From: Bacillota bacterium
GTDB taxonomy: Bacteria > Bacillota > Clostridia > Oscillospirales > Ruminococcaceae
Reading direction: 5' to 3'
Assembly (NCBI GenBank): GCA_023457355.1
Contig: JAEWLW010000068.1
Span: 1-64,000, forward strand
Length of the DNA stretch: 64,000 nucleotides
Both the position numbers and the translations under genes were made by a program. Within the stretch, counting starts at the first letter, position 1. Each line of letters begins with the position of its first letter. A model generated the notes under the pieces. The model worked only from the letters and a program-made list of their open reading frames with translations. It had not been told where the DNA came from and did no database searches. Shown here one piece after another: positions 51,233 through 59,888 of this stretch.

Positions 51233-52297
51233 TTCTGTGCGATAAAGCTTGATTTTCCCGTTTGAATTTAAAAACCGGATGAGCAGCGCCGAGACGGGTG
51301 CGGCCAGCATACCGGGCAAACCGAAGGTGCACAGCCCGAAAAACATGGCGGTCAGCGTGATAACGGGGTGCAGCCCCAGCGAATCGCCCACCACGTGCGG
51401 TTCAATGATGTTACGCATCACGGTGATGACCGCATAGAGCACCAGCAATCCGGCGCCCAGAGGCCCGCGGCCGTTGGCAAGCTCAAAAATACCCCACGGG
51501 ATCAAGATAGCGCCGGAACCGAGCAGCGGCATGATGTCCAGCAGGGCGATGACGGCGGCAATTTTCCAGAAGCGGTCGATGCGCAGCGCCCAGAGCCCGA
51601 CAGACAGCTCGCAGAACGTGATAAACATGATGATGGCGTAGGCACGTGCCAGACGCAACAGGCAGGAGACGAGGAAGTTTTTGATATCCAGCATCATCGG
51701 GCGCATTCGGTGGGGAAGCTGTTGCAGTAAAAACAGCGTCACACGTTGGTAGTCCATTGCGATAGCGAACGAAGAGATAATCATAAAAACAAAACCGACG
51801 ATGAAAAGAGGCAGGCCCTTTAAAAAATTGGTGAGCATGGCAATCAGCGAGCTTGAAATACCCGTCACCAGTTCCTCGGTGGCTCTGGAAATCAGCATAA
51901 ACAACCCTTCGAGCGAGATGACCGATGCCGGTGCCAGCTGTTGGATGAGCCACAGCAGACGGTCACCCGCCCGCTGCGCCTTGGGCAGCAGGATTTGGGT
52001 GTAATATAAGGGGAAATCCGTCGCCAGATCGGCCAGCTTGCCGATAATCAGCGCTGCCAGAAACCAGAACAGCAAAATTACGGTTGCATAAAACAAAACG
52101 CCGACAGCAGCCAGGGCCAGCTTTGAGCGTGCACGGAACCTGTTCGCCAAATGTTTAAACAGATAGGCCAGCGTCAAACTCAGGAGAAACGGCCAAAACC
52201 ACGGGAGCAGGAAACGGACCCCCAGAAAGCACAGCGCCGCAACAATGGCGCAGTAAAGGACACGAATAATAAAGGAAAGTTTATTTTGTTGTTCCAT
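51230..52297 (-). CDS. AI-2E family transporter
   Basis: 355 residues with about eight membrane helices. The family shape is clear: paired N-terminal helices (VLYCAIVAALCFLGVRFLLP), FALIIGKLADL-type loop (AALIIGKLADLATDFP), and the C-terminal IALLDIMPLLGSGAILIPWG and EPHVVGDSLGLHPVITLTAM. Related proteins (YtvI type) are common in spore formers; members include AI-2 exporters and Na+/H+ antiporters, so the name does not fix the substrate. Start ATG 52297 behind AAGGTGG. Confidence 0.9.
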   Translation of the reverse strand: MEQQNKLSFIIRVLYCAIVAALCFLGVRFLLPWFWPFLLSLTLAYLFKHLANRFRARSKLALAAVGVLFYATVILLFWFLAALIIGKLADLATDFPLYYTQILLPKAQRAGDRLLWLIQQLAPASVISLEGLFMLISRATEELVTGISSSLIAMLTNFLKGLPLFIVGFVFMIISSFAIAMDYQRVTLFLLQQLPHRMRPMMLDIKNFLVSCLLRLARAYAIIMFITFCELSVGLWALRIDRFWKIAAVIALLDIMPLLGSGAILIPWGIFELANGRGPLGAGLLVLYAVITVMRNIIEPHVVGDSLGLHPVITLTAMFFGLCTFGLPGMLAAPVSALLIRFLNSNGKIKLYRTE

Positions 52298-52558
52298 ATT
52301 TGCCACCACCTTGGTTGATCATATAAAATAGCCGCAGTGCGATGAAAAGGCAATTGACAAGAAAGAACCCTGTTAAATGCATAAAAATGTTATTTGAATG
52401 TTGTGGTATTTTGACATAATCTATCTTTTGAATGAAAAAAATACAGCAAAAATTGATATAATTTTGAGGTAATAAGAGCAAATAGGATTATTGAAGTTAT
52501 AATTTCAAAAAATAAACTGAAATATACAAATTAGGCTGAAAATCACCGAAAATTAAAA

Positions 52559-52587
52559 TTGCAATAAATAAAGGTCAATGCTATAGT
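52559..52587 (+). promoter_or_regulatory. Promoter of the ACT-hom-thrB-lysC operon
   Basis: TTGCAA (52559-52564), 17-base spacer, TATAGT (52582-52587). It would give a 5' leader of about 235 bases. Confidence 0.6.
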
Positions 52588-52593
52588 GTTCCT

Positions 52594-52826
52594 AATCTAA
52601 GTACAGACGTTTCCCGTAGGCGGAATAAAGGGCGCTGGTAGGCTCTTTTGGCCGCGGGTGTTTGTGCCCGGCATTGCCGGTTATTGAAATGCAGGTTCTA
52701 TAGTTGATTAACTTGAAAAACGGCCCGAATTTGAGTGCCTATTTTGTGCTGCAAGGGGCGGACGACGAAGGCAGGCTGCAGGGGCGGGAGTTAATTGACT
52801 ATATATTGAAAGGAGTGATCAAAACC
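52594..52826 (+). ncRNA. Candidate structured leader of the threonine/lysine operon
   Basis: TATAGTTGATTAACT (52699-52713) can pair along all 15 bases with AGTTAATTGACTATA (52789-52803), 13 Watson-Crick pairs and two G-U, closing a 75-base GC-rich loop. The ribosome site AGGAG (52811-52815) starts 8 bases after the stem. Upstream lie further palindromes such as CCGGCATTGCCGG. It does not show the T-box or lysine riboswitch signatures that I know. Bases 52298-52558 are AT-rich with nothing else seen. Confidence 0.45.
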
Positions 52827-53270
52827 ATGTGGACACCCCCAAAATATTTGGTTGTTGAAACAGATATGCTCCCTGAAGTGTTTTCAAAGGTAGTATATGC
52901 AAAGCAGCTGCTGGAAAACGGTGAAACCAACAATATTTCTCACGCGGCCAAAATGGCCGGCATTTCGCGCAGCGCGATCTATAAATATCGCGACGCGGTT
53001 TTCCCTTATGTCCGGGAGATGTCTGGCAAGGTGGTCAGCGTCTATGTGCTGCTGCGCGATAAGCCGGGTATGCTTTCCGGCCTGATTGCCGAACTTTACC
53101 GCAACGGCGTCAATATTCTGACCATCAATCAGAATATTCCGGTGGACGGTTTGGCGGCGGTGTCGGTTTCCGTCTCGCTGGATGCCACCTGCACCAACGA
53201 CATGGAGCTGGTTACGGCCATCAAAAAACTGGAGGGCGTTGTTGAGGCCCGCAAGCTCACCGGCCATTAA
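52827..53270 (+). CDS. ACT-domain protein (PheB/UPF0735 type)
   Basis: 147 residues. An N-terminal helix-turn-helix-like part (GETNNISHAAKMAGISRSAI then YKYRDAVFPY) precedes one ACT domain (VVSVYVLLRDKPGMLSGLIA then GVNILTINQNIPVDGLA). ACT domains bind amino acids. Members of this family sit before hom in many Firmicutes and probably regulate the pathway. Start ATG 52827 behind AAAGGAGTGA; the frame back to 52704 crosses the leader. First gene of the operon. Confidence 0.9.
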   Translation: MWTPPKYLVVETDMLPEVFSKVVYAKQLLENGETNNISHAAKMAGISRSAIYKYRDAVFPYVREMSGKVVSVYVLLRDKPGMLSGLIAELYRNGVNILTINQNIPVDGLAAVSVSVSLDATCTNDMELVTAIKKLEGVVEARKLTGH

Positions 53271-53360
53271 AGCGGGTATTTTGTCTTTTATCGGATGCAA
53301 ATATCCGTCAGGCGCGCTTTAGGCGCGTTTGATTTCGCAATTTTAGGAGGAAGAGAGTGT

Positions 53361-54584
53361 ATGAAAATCGCAATTATCGGCTACGGTGTAGTTGGTTCCG
53401 GCGTGGCGGAGGTTTTTTATAAAAACCGTTCGCGCATCATCAGTAAAGCCGGAAAAGATCTGGATATTAAATATATTGTCGACATTAAAAGCCTTGCGGG
53501 AACGCCGTATGCGGAAAAAGGCATCACGGATTTTGAAAAGGTTTTAAACGATCCCGAGGTTGGCATTGTCGTTGAGACAATAGGCGGCTTAAAGCCCGCC
53601 TATGATTTTTCTAAGCGCAGTTTGCTGGCCGGCAAACATGTCGTCACCTCCAACAAAGAGCTGGTGGCCACCCACGGTGCGGAGCTTCTGGCCATCGCGA
53701 AGGAGAAGAACGTCAATTACCTCTTTGAAGCGAGTGTCGGCGGCGGCATTCCGGTGCTGCATCCACTGTACCAGTGCCTTGGCAGCGATGACATCACCGA
53801 GGTGGCGGGTATCTTGAACGGTACCACCAACTTTATCATGACACGGATGAATGAGGATAATATGTCCTTTGAGGATGCGCTGAAATTGGCGCAGAAGAAC
53901 GGCTATGCCGAGCAAAACCCTGCCGCCGACGTTGAAGGCAAGGATGCATGCCGTAAAATCTGCATTCTGGCATCCCTGGTTTATGGCAAGCACATTTATC
54001 CCGATGAGGTGCACACGGTGGGCATCACCAACATTATGCCCAACGACGTCAGCGCCGCATCAAAGGCAGGCTATGCCATCAAGCTGATCGGACGGGTTAA
54101 AACGACTGAAAAGGGCCTGATGGCGATGGTTTCCCCGGCGCTGGTTTCAAAGACCAGCCAGCTTGGTAACGTCACGGATGTTTTTAACGCCGTTTTGGTG
54201 CGCGGCTCGGATCTTGGCGACGTGCTGTTTTACGGGCGCGGTGCGGGTAAATCGCCTACGGCGGCAGCTGTTATCTCCGACATTGTCGACGCGGCCAGAG
54301 CGGGCGGCAACATCCCGACGCTTGGCTGGGCGGATGCCGCGCATAACACTCTGATGGATTACCGCAGCGATGTCACGCCGCTGATGCTGCGCGTCGCGGC
54401 AAAGGACGAAGCCGCAGCAGCAGCGCTTTTTGGCTGCGCACAGAAGATTGAAAGTTATTCCAATGACGGCGAGGCCGCATTCATCACGCCGGCGCTTTCG
54501 GGCGAAATGGCGGAGGCCCTGACCGCTCAGGCCGCACAACAAAATGTCTCCATTCTTTCGGCGATTCGCGTATTGGATTATTAA
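53361..54584 (+). CDS. hom: Homoserine dehydrogenase
   Basis: 407 residues. NAD(P)-binding IGYGVVGSGVAEVFYKN at the N-terminus, TSNKELVATHGAELL near 102, the signature ASVGGGIPVLHPL near 128 and GTTNFIMTRM near 155, and a C-terminal ACT domain (LMLRVAAKDEAAAA) for threonine feedback. Reduces aspartate semialdehyde to homoserine. Start ATG 53361 behind TTAGGAGGAAGAG. Confidence 0.97.
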   Translation: MKIAIIGYGVVGSGVAEVFYKNRSRIISKAGKDLDIKYIVDIKSLAGTPYAEKGITDFEKVLNDPEVGIVVETIGGLKPAYDFSKRSLLAGKHVVTSNKELVATHGAELLAIAKEKNVNYLFEASVGGGIPVLHPLYQCLGSDDITEVAGILNGTTNFIMTRMNEDNMSFEDALKLAQKNGYAEQNPAADVEGKDACRKICILASLVYGKHIYPDEVHTVGITNIMPNDVSAASKAGYAIKLIGRVKTTEKGLMAMVSPALVSKTSQLGNVTDVFNAVLVRGSDLGDVLFYGRGAGKSPTAAAVISDIVDAARAGGNIPTLGWADAAHNTLMDYRSDVTPLMLRVAAKDEAAAAALFGCAQKIESYSNDGEAAFITPALSGEMAEALTAQAAQQNVSILSAIRVLDY

Positions 54585-54596
54585 GGAGGAACCGCA

Positions 54597-55511
54597 TTGA
54601 TTACCGTAAAGGTTCCGGCAACCTCCGCCAATGTTGGTTCCGGATTCGATTCGCTCGGGTTGGCGGTCACGCTTTATAACGAGCTGCACCTTGAGGAATA
54701 TGAAGGACTGTCCATCCGGTCGCTCGATCAGGTGGACGTTCCCTGCGATGAGACGAACTTGATCTATACGACGATCAAATCGCTGTATGAGCTGTGCGGA
54801 AGGCCGTTTTACGGTGTCCGCCTGGGTCAGATCAATAACATTCCGCTTTCGCGCGGGCTGGGCAGCAGCTCGGCGTGTATTATCGGCGGGCTGCTGGCGG
54901 CGAACCACATGATGAAGTTTCCGTTTTCCCGGCAGGAAATTATCAATCTGGCCGCGTCGATTGAGGGGCACCCCGACAACACCACCCCGGCGCTGCTCGG
55001 CGGCTTTGTGGCGTCGGTTTTCGACAGTGAACGCGTGCATTTTGTCCGGCAGGAGCTGCACGTCGGCATCAAATTCGCCGCGCTCATTCCGGATACCGAG
55101 CTGAAAACCTCGCTGGCCAGAAGCGTCCTCCCGAAGCGCATCAGCCACAAGGACGCGGTGTATAACCTCTCCCGCGCCGCGCTGATGAGCGCCTCGCTGG
55201 CGACCGGCAGCTATCATAATCTGCGCTGTGCCGCGGGCGACCGACTGCATCAGGACTACCGCCTGCCGCTCATCTCCGGCGCGGAGCGCGCCATGAAGAT
55301 GATGCAGGAAGAGGGCGCCTACTGCACCTATATCAGCGGCGCGGGCTCGACGCTGATGGCGATGGTGCCCGGTGAAAAAGAAAACATTTTTTACTCCAGG
55401 CTGCGTCCCCGCTTGGATACCGAAGGCTATAAAAACTGGAAGCTGCTGATGCTGGATGCGGATAACACCGGCGCAATCTGCGTGGAAAGCATCGCATTGC
55501 CCGATGATTAA
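54597..55511 (+). CDS. thrB: Homoserine kinase
   Basis: 304 residues, GHMP kinase family. VPATSANVGSGFDSLGLAVT at the N-terminus, PLSRGLGSSSACIIGGLLAA near 82 as ATP-binding loop, and YISGAGSTLMAMVPG near 243. Phosphorylates homoserine for threonine synthesis. TTG start with AAGGAGG 7-8 bases upstream, 12 bases after the hom stop. No thrC in the window. Confidence 0.97.
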   Translation: MITVKVPATSANVGSGFDSLGLAVTLYNELHLEEYEGLSIRSLDQVDVPCDETNLIYTTIKSLYELCGRPFYGVRLGQINNIPLSRGLGSSSACIIGGLLAANHMMKFPFSRQEIINLAASIEGHPDNTTPALLGGFVASVFDSERVHFVRQELHVGIKFAALIPDTELKTSLARSVLPKRISHKDAVYNLSRAALMSASLATGSYHNLRCAAGDRLHQDYRLPLISGAERAMKMMQEEGAYCTYISGAGSTLMAMVPGEKENIFYSRLRPRLDTEGYKNWKLLMLDADNTGAICVESIALPDD

Positions 55512-55556
55512 AATCAGTCATATACTGTTGTAGACTATAAACAGGAGGAAAAGAAG

Positions 55557-56765
55557 TTGGATCTCATAGTACAAAAGTTTGGTGGCACTTCAGTGGCCGA
55601 CGCCGCGCGTATTGAGCATGTTGCAGACATCATTACACGCACCTACGCCGCCGGCCACAACGTTGTCGCGGTGGTTTCAGCGCAGGGCAAATTTACCGAT
55701 GTGTTGGTCGACAAGGCGAACGAGATCAACCCCAAAGCCTCTAAGCGCGAGATGGATGTGCTGCTTGCGGCAGGCGAACAGATTTCCATTGCGCTGCTGG
55801 CCATGGCGATTGAAAAACGCGGGCTGCCGGTGAAATCCTTTTTAGGCTGGCAGGCCGGCTTTGTCACCGACTCCAACTATTCGAACGCGCGCATCCGTAA
55901 AATCAACAAGGAACGCGTCGAAAACGAGCTGGCAAAGCGCACCATCGTCATCGTGGCGGGCTTCCAGGGCATCAACCGCTATGACGACGTCACCACGCTG
56001 GGTCGCGGCGGTTCCGATACCAGCGCCGTTGCGCTTGCCGCGGCACTCAATGCCAAGAAGTGCCAGATTTACACAGACGTTGAAGGCGTTTTTACCGCTG
56101 ACCCGCGCCTTGTCAAAAATGCGGTGAAGCTCAAATCCATCAGTTATGACGAGATGCTCGAACTGGCGTCGCTGGGCGCGCAGGTGCTGCATAACCGTTC
56201 GGTTGAAATGGCAAAGCGCTATAATGTGGATCTTGAGGTCCTTTCAAGCATGGAAGACAAACCGGGCACGATTATTAAGGAGGAAGCCGACATGGAAAAG
56301 ATGATTATCAGCGGTGTCGCCAAAGATACAAACATAGCAAAAATTTCAATTTTAGACGTTAAGGATCAACCCGGCTTTGCCTTTAAGATTTTCTCAATGC
56401 TGGCAAAGGAAAAAATCAACGTCGATATCATTTTGCAGGCGGTGGGCCGCAACGGCAACAAGGATATAACCTTTACCGTCGCCAAGGATAACGCCGAACG
56501 CGCGGTTCAGGTGCTCCATGCCAACAAGCACCTCATCGGCATCAAAGATGTGCTTTGCGATACCGAAACCGCGAAGGTCTCCATTGTAGGCGCCGGCATG
56601 GAATCGAATCCCGGGGTTGCCAGCAAGCTGTTCGACGCGCTGGCGCAGGCCGATATTAACATCGATATGGTTTCCACCAGCGAGATCAAAATTTCGGTGC
56701 TCATCGCACTGAAGGATGCTGAACGTGCTGTTATTGCGATTCATGATAAATTCTATAACAACTGA
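55557..56765 (+). CDS. lysC: Aspartate kinase
   Basis: 402 residues. VQKFGGTSVADAARIEHVAD at the N-terminus, the catalytic domain with GRGGSDTSAVALAAALNAK near 150 and DVEGVFTADPRLV near 178, then two ACT domains (from about 250 and 325) for feedback control. Gives aspartyl phosphate, entry to lysine, threonine and methionine. TTG start behind AGGAGGAAAAG. Last gene of the operon. Confidence 0.97.
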   Translation: MDLIVQKFGGTSVADAARIEHVADIITRTYAAGHNVVAVVSAQGKFTDVLVDKANEINPKASKREMDVLLAAGEQISIALLAMAIEKRGLPVKSFLGWQAGFVTDSNYSNARIRKINKERVENELAKRTIVIVAGFQGINRYDDVTTLGRGGSDTSAVALAAALNAKKCQIYTDVEGVFTADPRLVKNAVKLKSISYDEMLELASLGAQVLHNRSVEMAKRYNVDLEVLSSMEDKPGTIIKEEADMEKMIISGVAKDTNIAKISILDVKDQPGFAFKIFSMLAKEKINVDIILQAVGRNGNKDITFTVAKDNAERAVQVLHANKHLIGIKDVLCDTETAKVSIVGAGMESNPGVASKLFDALAQADINIDMVSTSEIKISVLIALKDAERAVIAIHDKFYNN

Positions 56766-56783
56766 TCGTCTTTAAAGAACTTA

Positions 56784-56827
56784 TTCCGCCGCGCATGCGT
56801 TTTACCGCTGCCGGCGGGATTTTTTCT
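56784..56827 (+). terminator. Terminator after lysC
   Basis: TTCCGCCG(GCATGCG region)CTGCCGGCGGG followed by ATTTTTTCT. The stem is short but the T-run is good. Confidence 0.75.
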
Positions 56828-56916
56828 GCCACAAAGGCCACGCGTGTATTTTTTGACTTTAACGCCATTAATTGGATTGTGTATTATAGCCGCGCTACTT
56901 AAAAAACGGAGTTATC

Positions 56917-57003
56917 TTTGCGGTCTATTTTGCGCCTCGCCGCGTTGTCGTCGCTGGGAGTCACAAAATAACCTCGCTAATCCTGCCTTGATTTCCAAGT
57001 ACT
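56917..57003 (+). repeat. Interspersed repeat R4, copy 2
   Basis: ATCTTTGCGGTCTATTTTGC, then CGCCGCGTTGTCGTC, and after a short variable part CTCGCTAATCCTG...ATTTCC, all shared with 13150-13272. The GC-rich middle of copy 1 is absent. Confidence 0.65.
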
Positions 57004-57440
57004 TTAGCGGCTACGCAGGTTGAGGAGATTGGGCAGGCTGAATAGCGCGACCTTGGCATGCCTGAGACGTGCTGGGCTTGCCAAGCCCACACATTGTTTC
57101 CATCGACACGAACGGCAACCATTTGTTTAAACAAAACAAAGTTGTTTTCAATGAACGCAAGGACAAAGCCTATAAAGAGATTGCTTCGCAGTTGGCTTTT
57201 TGCGGGTTTTGCGTGCGGGTAAGGCAATGTTGGAAAGCCGGTATTGGCACAACAGCAACGTGGGCTGTTCCTGTTTGAATATCAGTCATTGGGGCAAAAT
57301 TTGTGCTCACAAGGCTGGCGGTCACTATTCCGGGTATCGTTCTGATTGCTTACACGCTTTCTAAAATGATTTTCCGGTGAAGAACTGAAGGACATTGACG
57401 CAATTCTGAGAAAATGCTCTCCTGAGCGGGCGCGCAATAA
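57004..57440. other. Possible decayed coding remnants
   Basis: An open frame at 57069-57278 (+) contains SIDTNGNHLFKQNKVVFNER with a protein-like composition, and a different frame near 57370-57440 reads EELKDIDAILRKCSPERARN. Neither has a ribosome site or full length. This may be a worn-out gene; origin unknown. Confidence 0.3.
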
Positions 57441-57443
57441 CGC

Positions 57444-57493
57444 CATAAAATAAAAGGCATATCTTCTTTGAACGGAAGATATGCCTTTTAGCA
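57444..57493 (-). terminator. Terminator of the small membrane gene
   Basis: On the minus strand AAAAGGCATATCTTC, loop CGTTCAAA, GAAGATATGCCTTTT, then ATTTT: 15-bp perfect stem. Confidence 0.9.
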
Positions 57494-57499
57494 TTCGGA

Positions 57500-57727
57500 T
57501 TATTCTTCGGGCGGCGATTGGTTTTCAACTTGCAAATGCGCCGTTTTCTTTTCCAGCGCTTCAATCCTGGCATCCAAGTGCATAAAAAGGGTGATCAAAA
57601 TTGCCAGCAGCAGCGCTGCCAAAAATATGATCGCCCCAATGTTATCCATCAGTAATCCGGCAAAAAAGAAAGTGAAGACAAAGCACAGAATCAGACAGAT
57701 AAAAAATGTGCCTAAAAAATTTTTCAT
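57500..57727 (-). CDS. Small membrane protein with C-terminal coiled coil
   Basis: 75 residues: two hydrophobic segments (about 4-26, 29-50) and a short charged coiled coil (LDARIEALEKKTAHLQVENQ). Not recognised by name. AGGTGATAAA precedes ATG 57727, and it lies 15 bases after the DinB gene, so the two share a transcript and end in a strong terminator. Confidence 0.8.
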   Translation of the reverse strand: MKNFLGTFFICLILCFVFTFFFAGLLMDNIGAIIFLAALLLAILITLFMHLDARIEALEKKTAHLQVENQSPPEE

Positions 57728-57742
57728 TTTATCACCTCAGCC

Positions 57743-58264
57743 TCAGAAGTATTTATTATATTCGCCGTTTGGGATTTCACCCTCTAAACCGATAACACGC
57801 GGCCATTTGCCTGTGCCATCGATAATAAAGCCCATGATCATACCCATATGCGTATGCAAGTGCCTGTGCTGTGCCAATAACAGCGTAAACCGCGTATATT
57901 CGCAATTCTCCGGCTTTAGCAGCAAATCTTTATCATACAGGCCGCTGATATAATGAACTGTTTTCTCACGCACCTGATTAAAGTAAGTGTTTATTTCATC
58001 GCGCGAAAGCTGCTTTTGCGACATAATATCAAGATTATTCAAATCCTTCTCATGGAAAGGCGGTTCTCTAAAGCCGCAATCTCTGGGGTTCATAAGCCAC
58101 AGGTCCAATGAATGAAGCGTATGATATATATGCTTCCACATGGGCATATTACAGTATTCCCTGTTCCAATATACATCGGGTACACAGTCGATCACATTTT
58201 GTACTTCCCATAACGCCCTTTGTGTTTGGTCGGCAATGATGCGGACCAATGAATCTTGTTTCAT
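57743..58264 (-). CDS. DinB-superfamily protein
   Basis: 173 residues. The four-helix DinB layout shows in QTQRALWEVQNVIDCVPDVY, MWKHIYHTLHSLDLWL with the first His, and LLLAQHRHLHTHMGMIMGF with two more His for the metal site. DinB/YfiT proteins include thiol transferases and unknown enzymes. Start ATG 58264 follows GGAAGG; the frame back to 58435 crosses repeat R2. R2 may supply its promoter. Confidence 0.82.
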   Translation of the reverse strand: MKQDSLVRIIADQTQRALWEVQNVIDCVPDVYWNREYCNMPMWKHIYHTLHSLDLWLMNPRDCGFREPPFHEKDLNNLDIMSQKQLSRDEINTYFNQVREKTVHYISGLYDKDLLLKPENCEYTRFTLLLAQHRHLHTHMGMIMGFIIDGTGKWPRVIGLEGEIPNGEYNKYF

Positions 58265-58310
58265 TCCGATACAACCTTCCGCAAAACAATTTATCGGCAT
58301 AGTATCATTT

Positions 58311-58458
58311 GATACCCTCATAATACCATACTTTTCCGTATAGAAAAAGGCATAACACTTCCGTTCGGGAAATGTTATGTCTTTTCTGGAGTTGTGAGGG
58401 AAATTTTTCCCTACGAACGCTCTGGGCTGCTCCATTGCCTCAACAAATTGGAATTGAT
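58311..58458 (-). repeat. Repeat R2, copy 1
   Basis: On the minus strand: AGGCAATGGAGCAGCCCAGA at one end, a hairpin ACATAACATTTCC...GGAAGTGTTATG followed by CCTTTTT, then TATAC and the extended -10-like TGGTATTAT. The same order recurs at 59720 and 60375. It sits between the methyltransferase stop and the DinB start. Confidence 0.85.
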
Positions 58459-58471
58459 CTGCCTTGTACTT

Positions 58472-59287
58472 TCATTTTAAAGGCGCAACAAGCTTCATCA
58501 CAAATATTCGATGCGCCTCTTTCGCGGTCTTGAAGCTGCCTGCCAGCCTGAACATCATACGATACCCCAAAGGCAAGTTCTGTATCGCGCCACCGTTTGT
58601 CAAATAAATGGTTTTTATATGGAAAATGCCGCTGCCAAAGGACTCAATGGTCGCGGGTGAGTCAAGTCCCCAGTGGATTGTTGCTCCCGTTTTTTTCAGG
58701 GAAGGATGTCTTTTTGCCTGTTTTGCTGTAAGCGTCGAGTACGCATCAAAAATGAAGGTCACATCTTTGAACTTGTCACGCATTTTGATAAGCAGTAATT
58801 TTATGTCCTGTTCATGCAGGTACATAAGCAGGCCCCCCGCAATTACAAGGACAGGCTTACCGCTGCGTTCAATTTTATCCATCCAGCCCCAGTCCGTTAC
58901 CGACGACGGGATATACCTGTAATCAGCCGTTTCTTCATAAAGCTGTTTTTTAATTGCGATGACCTGAGGGAAATCAAGATCATACCATAATTTAAAAGGA
59001 GCATTTAACCGTCTTGCTCTGGCATCCAACCCGCAGCCAAGGTAGACGACTGTACTGTCGGGATATTTTTTGAGATATTCCATCGTATAGTTATCAATCT
59101 GTGATCCGCGGATCGAAAGCATCATCTGCGTTTTGTTTTGAATATGAAGTCTTGAAAAATCGTAGCTGATTTGTGCAATTGCATGTTCTGCATCACGGTC
59201 CTTAAATAGGCCTTTTTGGCTCATTTGCGCCCGTCCGTATAAAGGAATTAATAAAGTTTCCATTTCTTTTTCCAGCGATAGCTTCAT
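58472..59287 (-). CDS. Class I SAM methyltransferase (TcmP/LCM type)
   Basis: 271 residues. The leucine carboxyl methyltransferase-like fold is shown by SIRGSQIDNYTMEYL near 58, TVVYLGCGLDARARRLN near 80 (SAM motif I, GCGLDAR), WYDLDFPQV near 102 and VLVIAGGLLMYL near 143. Such enzymes methylate carboxyl or hydroxyl groups on small molecules in polyketide and unknown pathways. Start ATG 59287 behind AAAGGAGGTGG. Flanked on both sides by repeats R2, with R1 upstream. Confidence 0.87.
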   Translation of the reverse strand: MKLSLEKEMETLLIPLYGRAQMSQKGLFKDRDAEHAIAQISYDFSRLHIQNKTQMMLSIRGSQIDNYTMEYLKKYPDSTVVYLGCGLDARARRLNAPFKLWYDLDFPQVIAIKKQLYEETADYRYIPSSVTDWGWMDKIERSGKPVLVIAGGLLMYLHEQDIKLLLIKMRDKFKDVTFIFDAYSTLTAKQAKRHPSLKKTGATIHWGLDSPATIESFGSGIFHIKTIYLTNGGAIQNLPLGYRMMFRLAGSFKTAKEAHRIFVMKLVAPLK

Positions 59288-59336
59288 TTTATCCACCTCC
59301 TTTATAAACCTATAAATGCCTGAAAAATTCCTGTTT

Positions 59337-59713
59337 ATCGCTCTGTGAACGATTCAGGCTGTCAATAAAGTGACAGGGCTTAGCAATTAGCATAAAACAA
59401 ATGCCGCTTATCGCAACATGGGAAAACCCCCGGCGAGGGTTCTCCCTGCAAAAACAGTTTACTGGACTGTTTTTGCGACCGCTCCTACGCTTCTTACAGA
59501 ATTAGGGTACTTTGGCGCGCTGTCCGGACCGCTCGCATATAGGTGCGCTCACGGCAGCTTGGCTCGGCTTATCACAGCGGGCGGGCATGGTTGCCCGCTG
59601 TGGCGCCACCAAGACCCTGAAAGCTTTTGAAAAAGCTTGACCAAAACTTTTGATTTGGGCAACATTTTCTAAAATGTTCGTTTTTTGACAAGCTGTATCG
59701 TCTGTGAACGATT
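59337..59713 (+). mobile_element. R1 multi-hairpin element, copy D, inserted in repeat R2
   Basis: The element is 59355-59696 (342 bp): CAGGCTGTCAATAAAGTGAC at the left, TTTTTTGACAAGCTGT at the right. It is flanked by ATCGCTCTGTGAACGATT (59337-59354) and ATCGTCTGTGAACGATT (59697-59713), a 17-18 base duplication whose unit is a palindrome (ATCGTTC-TGT-GAACGAT). The same sequence without an insert is found at 60385-60404 in another R2 copy. Internal hairpins match copies A-C. Confidence 0.9.
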
Positions 59714-59866
59714 AAATTTAAGCCCATGATACCACGCTTCTCAGTATAGGAAAAGACATAACACCTCCGTCAGGGAAACGCTTGTCTTTCTGGAATTATA
59801 AGGGAAAAATTTTCCCCAACAAATACGCTCTGGGCTGCTCCATTGCCTAAACAAATTGGCATTTAA
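59714..59866 (-). repeat. Repeat R2, copy 2 (interrupted by R1)
   Basis: Continues from the right flank of R1 copy D (ATTAAATTTAAGCCCATGAT) through GATACC, the ACATAACACCTCC...GGAAACGCTTGTC hairpin, to CTCTGGGCTGCTCCATTGCC at 59828-59847. The other half of this R2 unit (AAATTCCTGTTTATCG) lies left of the insertion at about 59325-59340. Confidence 0.85.
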
Positions 59867-59888
59867 TAATAGCCCCAATTTATTAATT

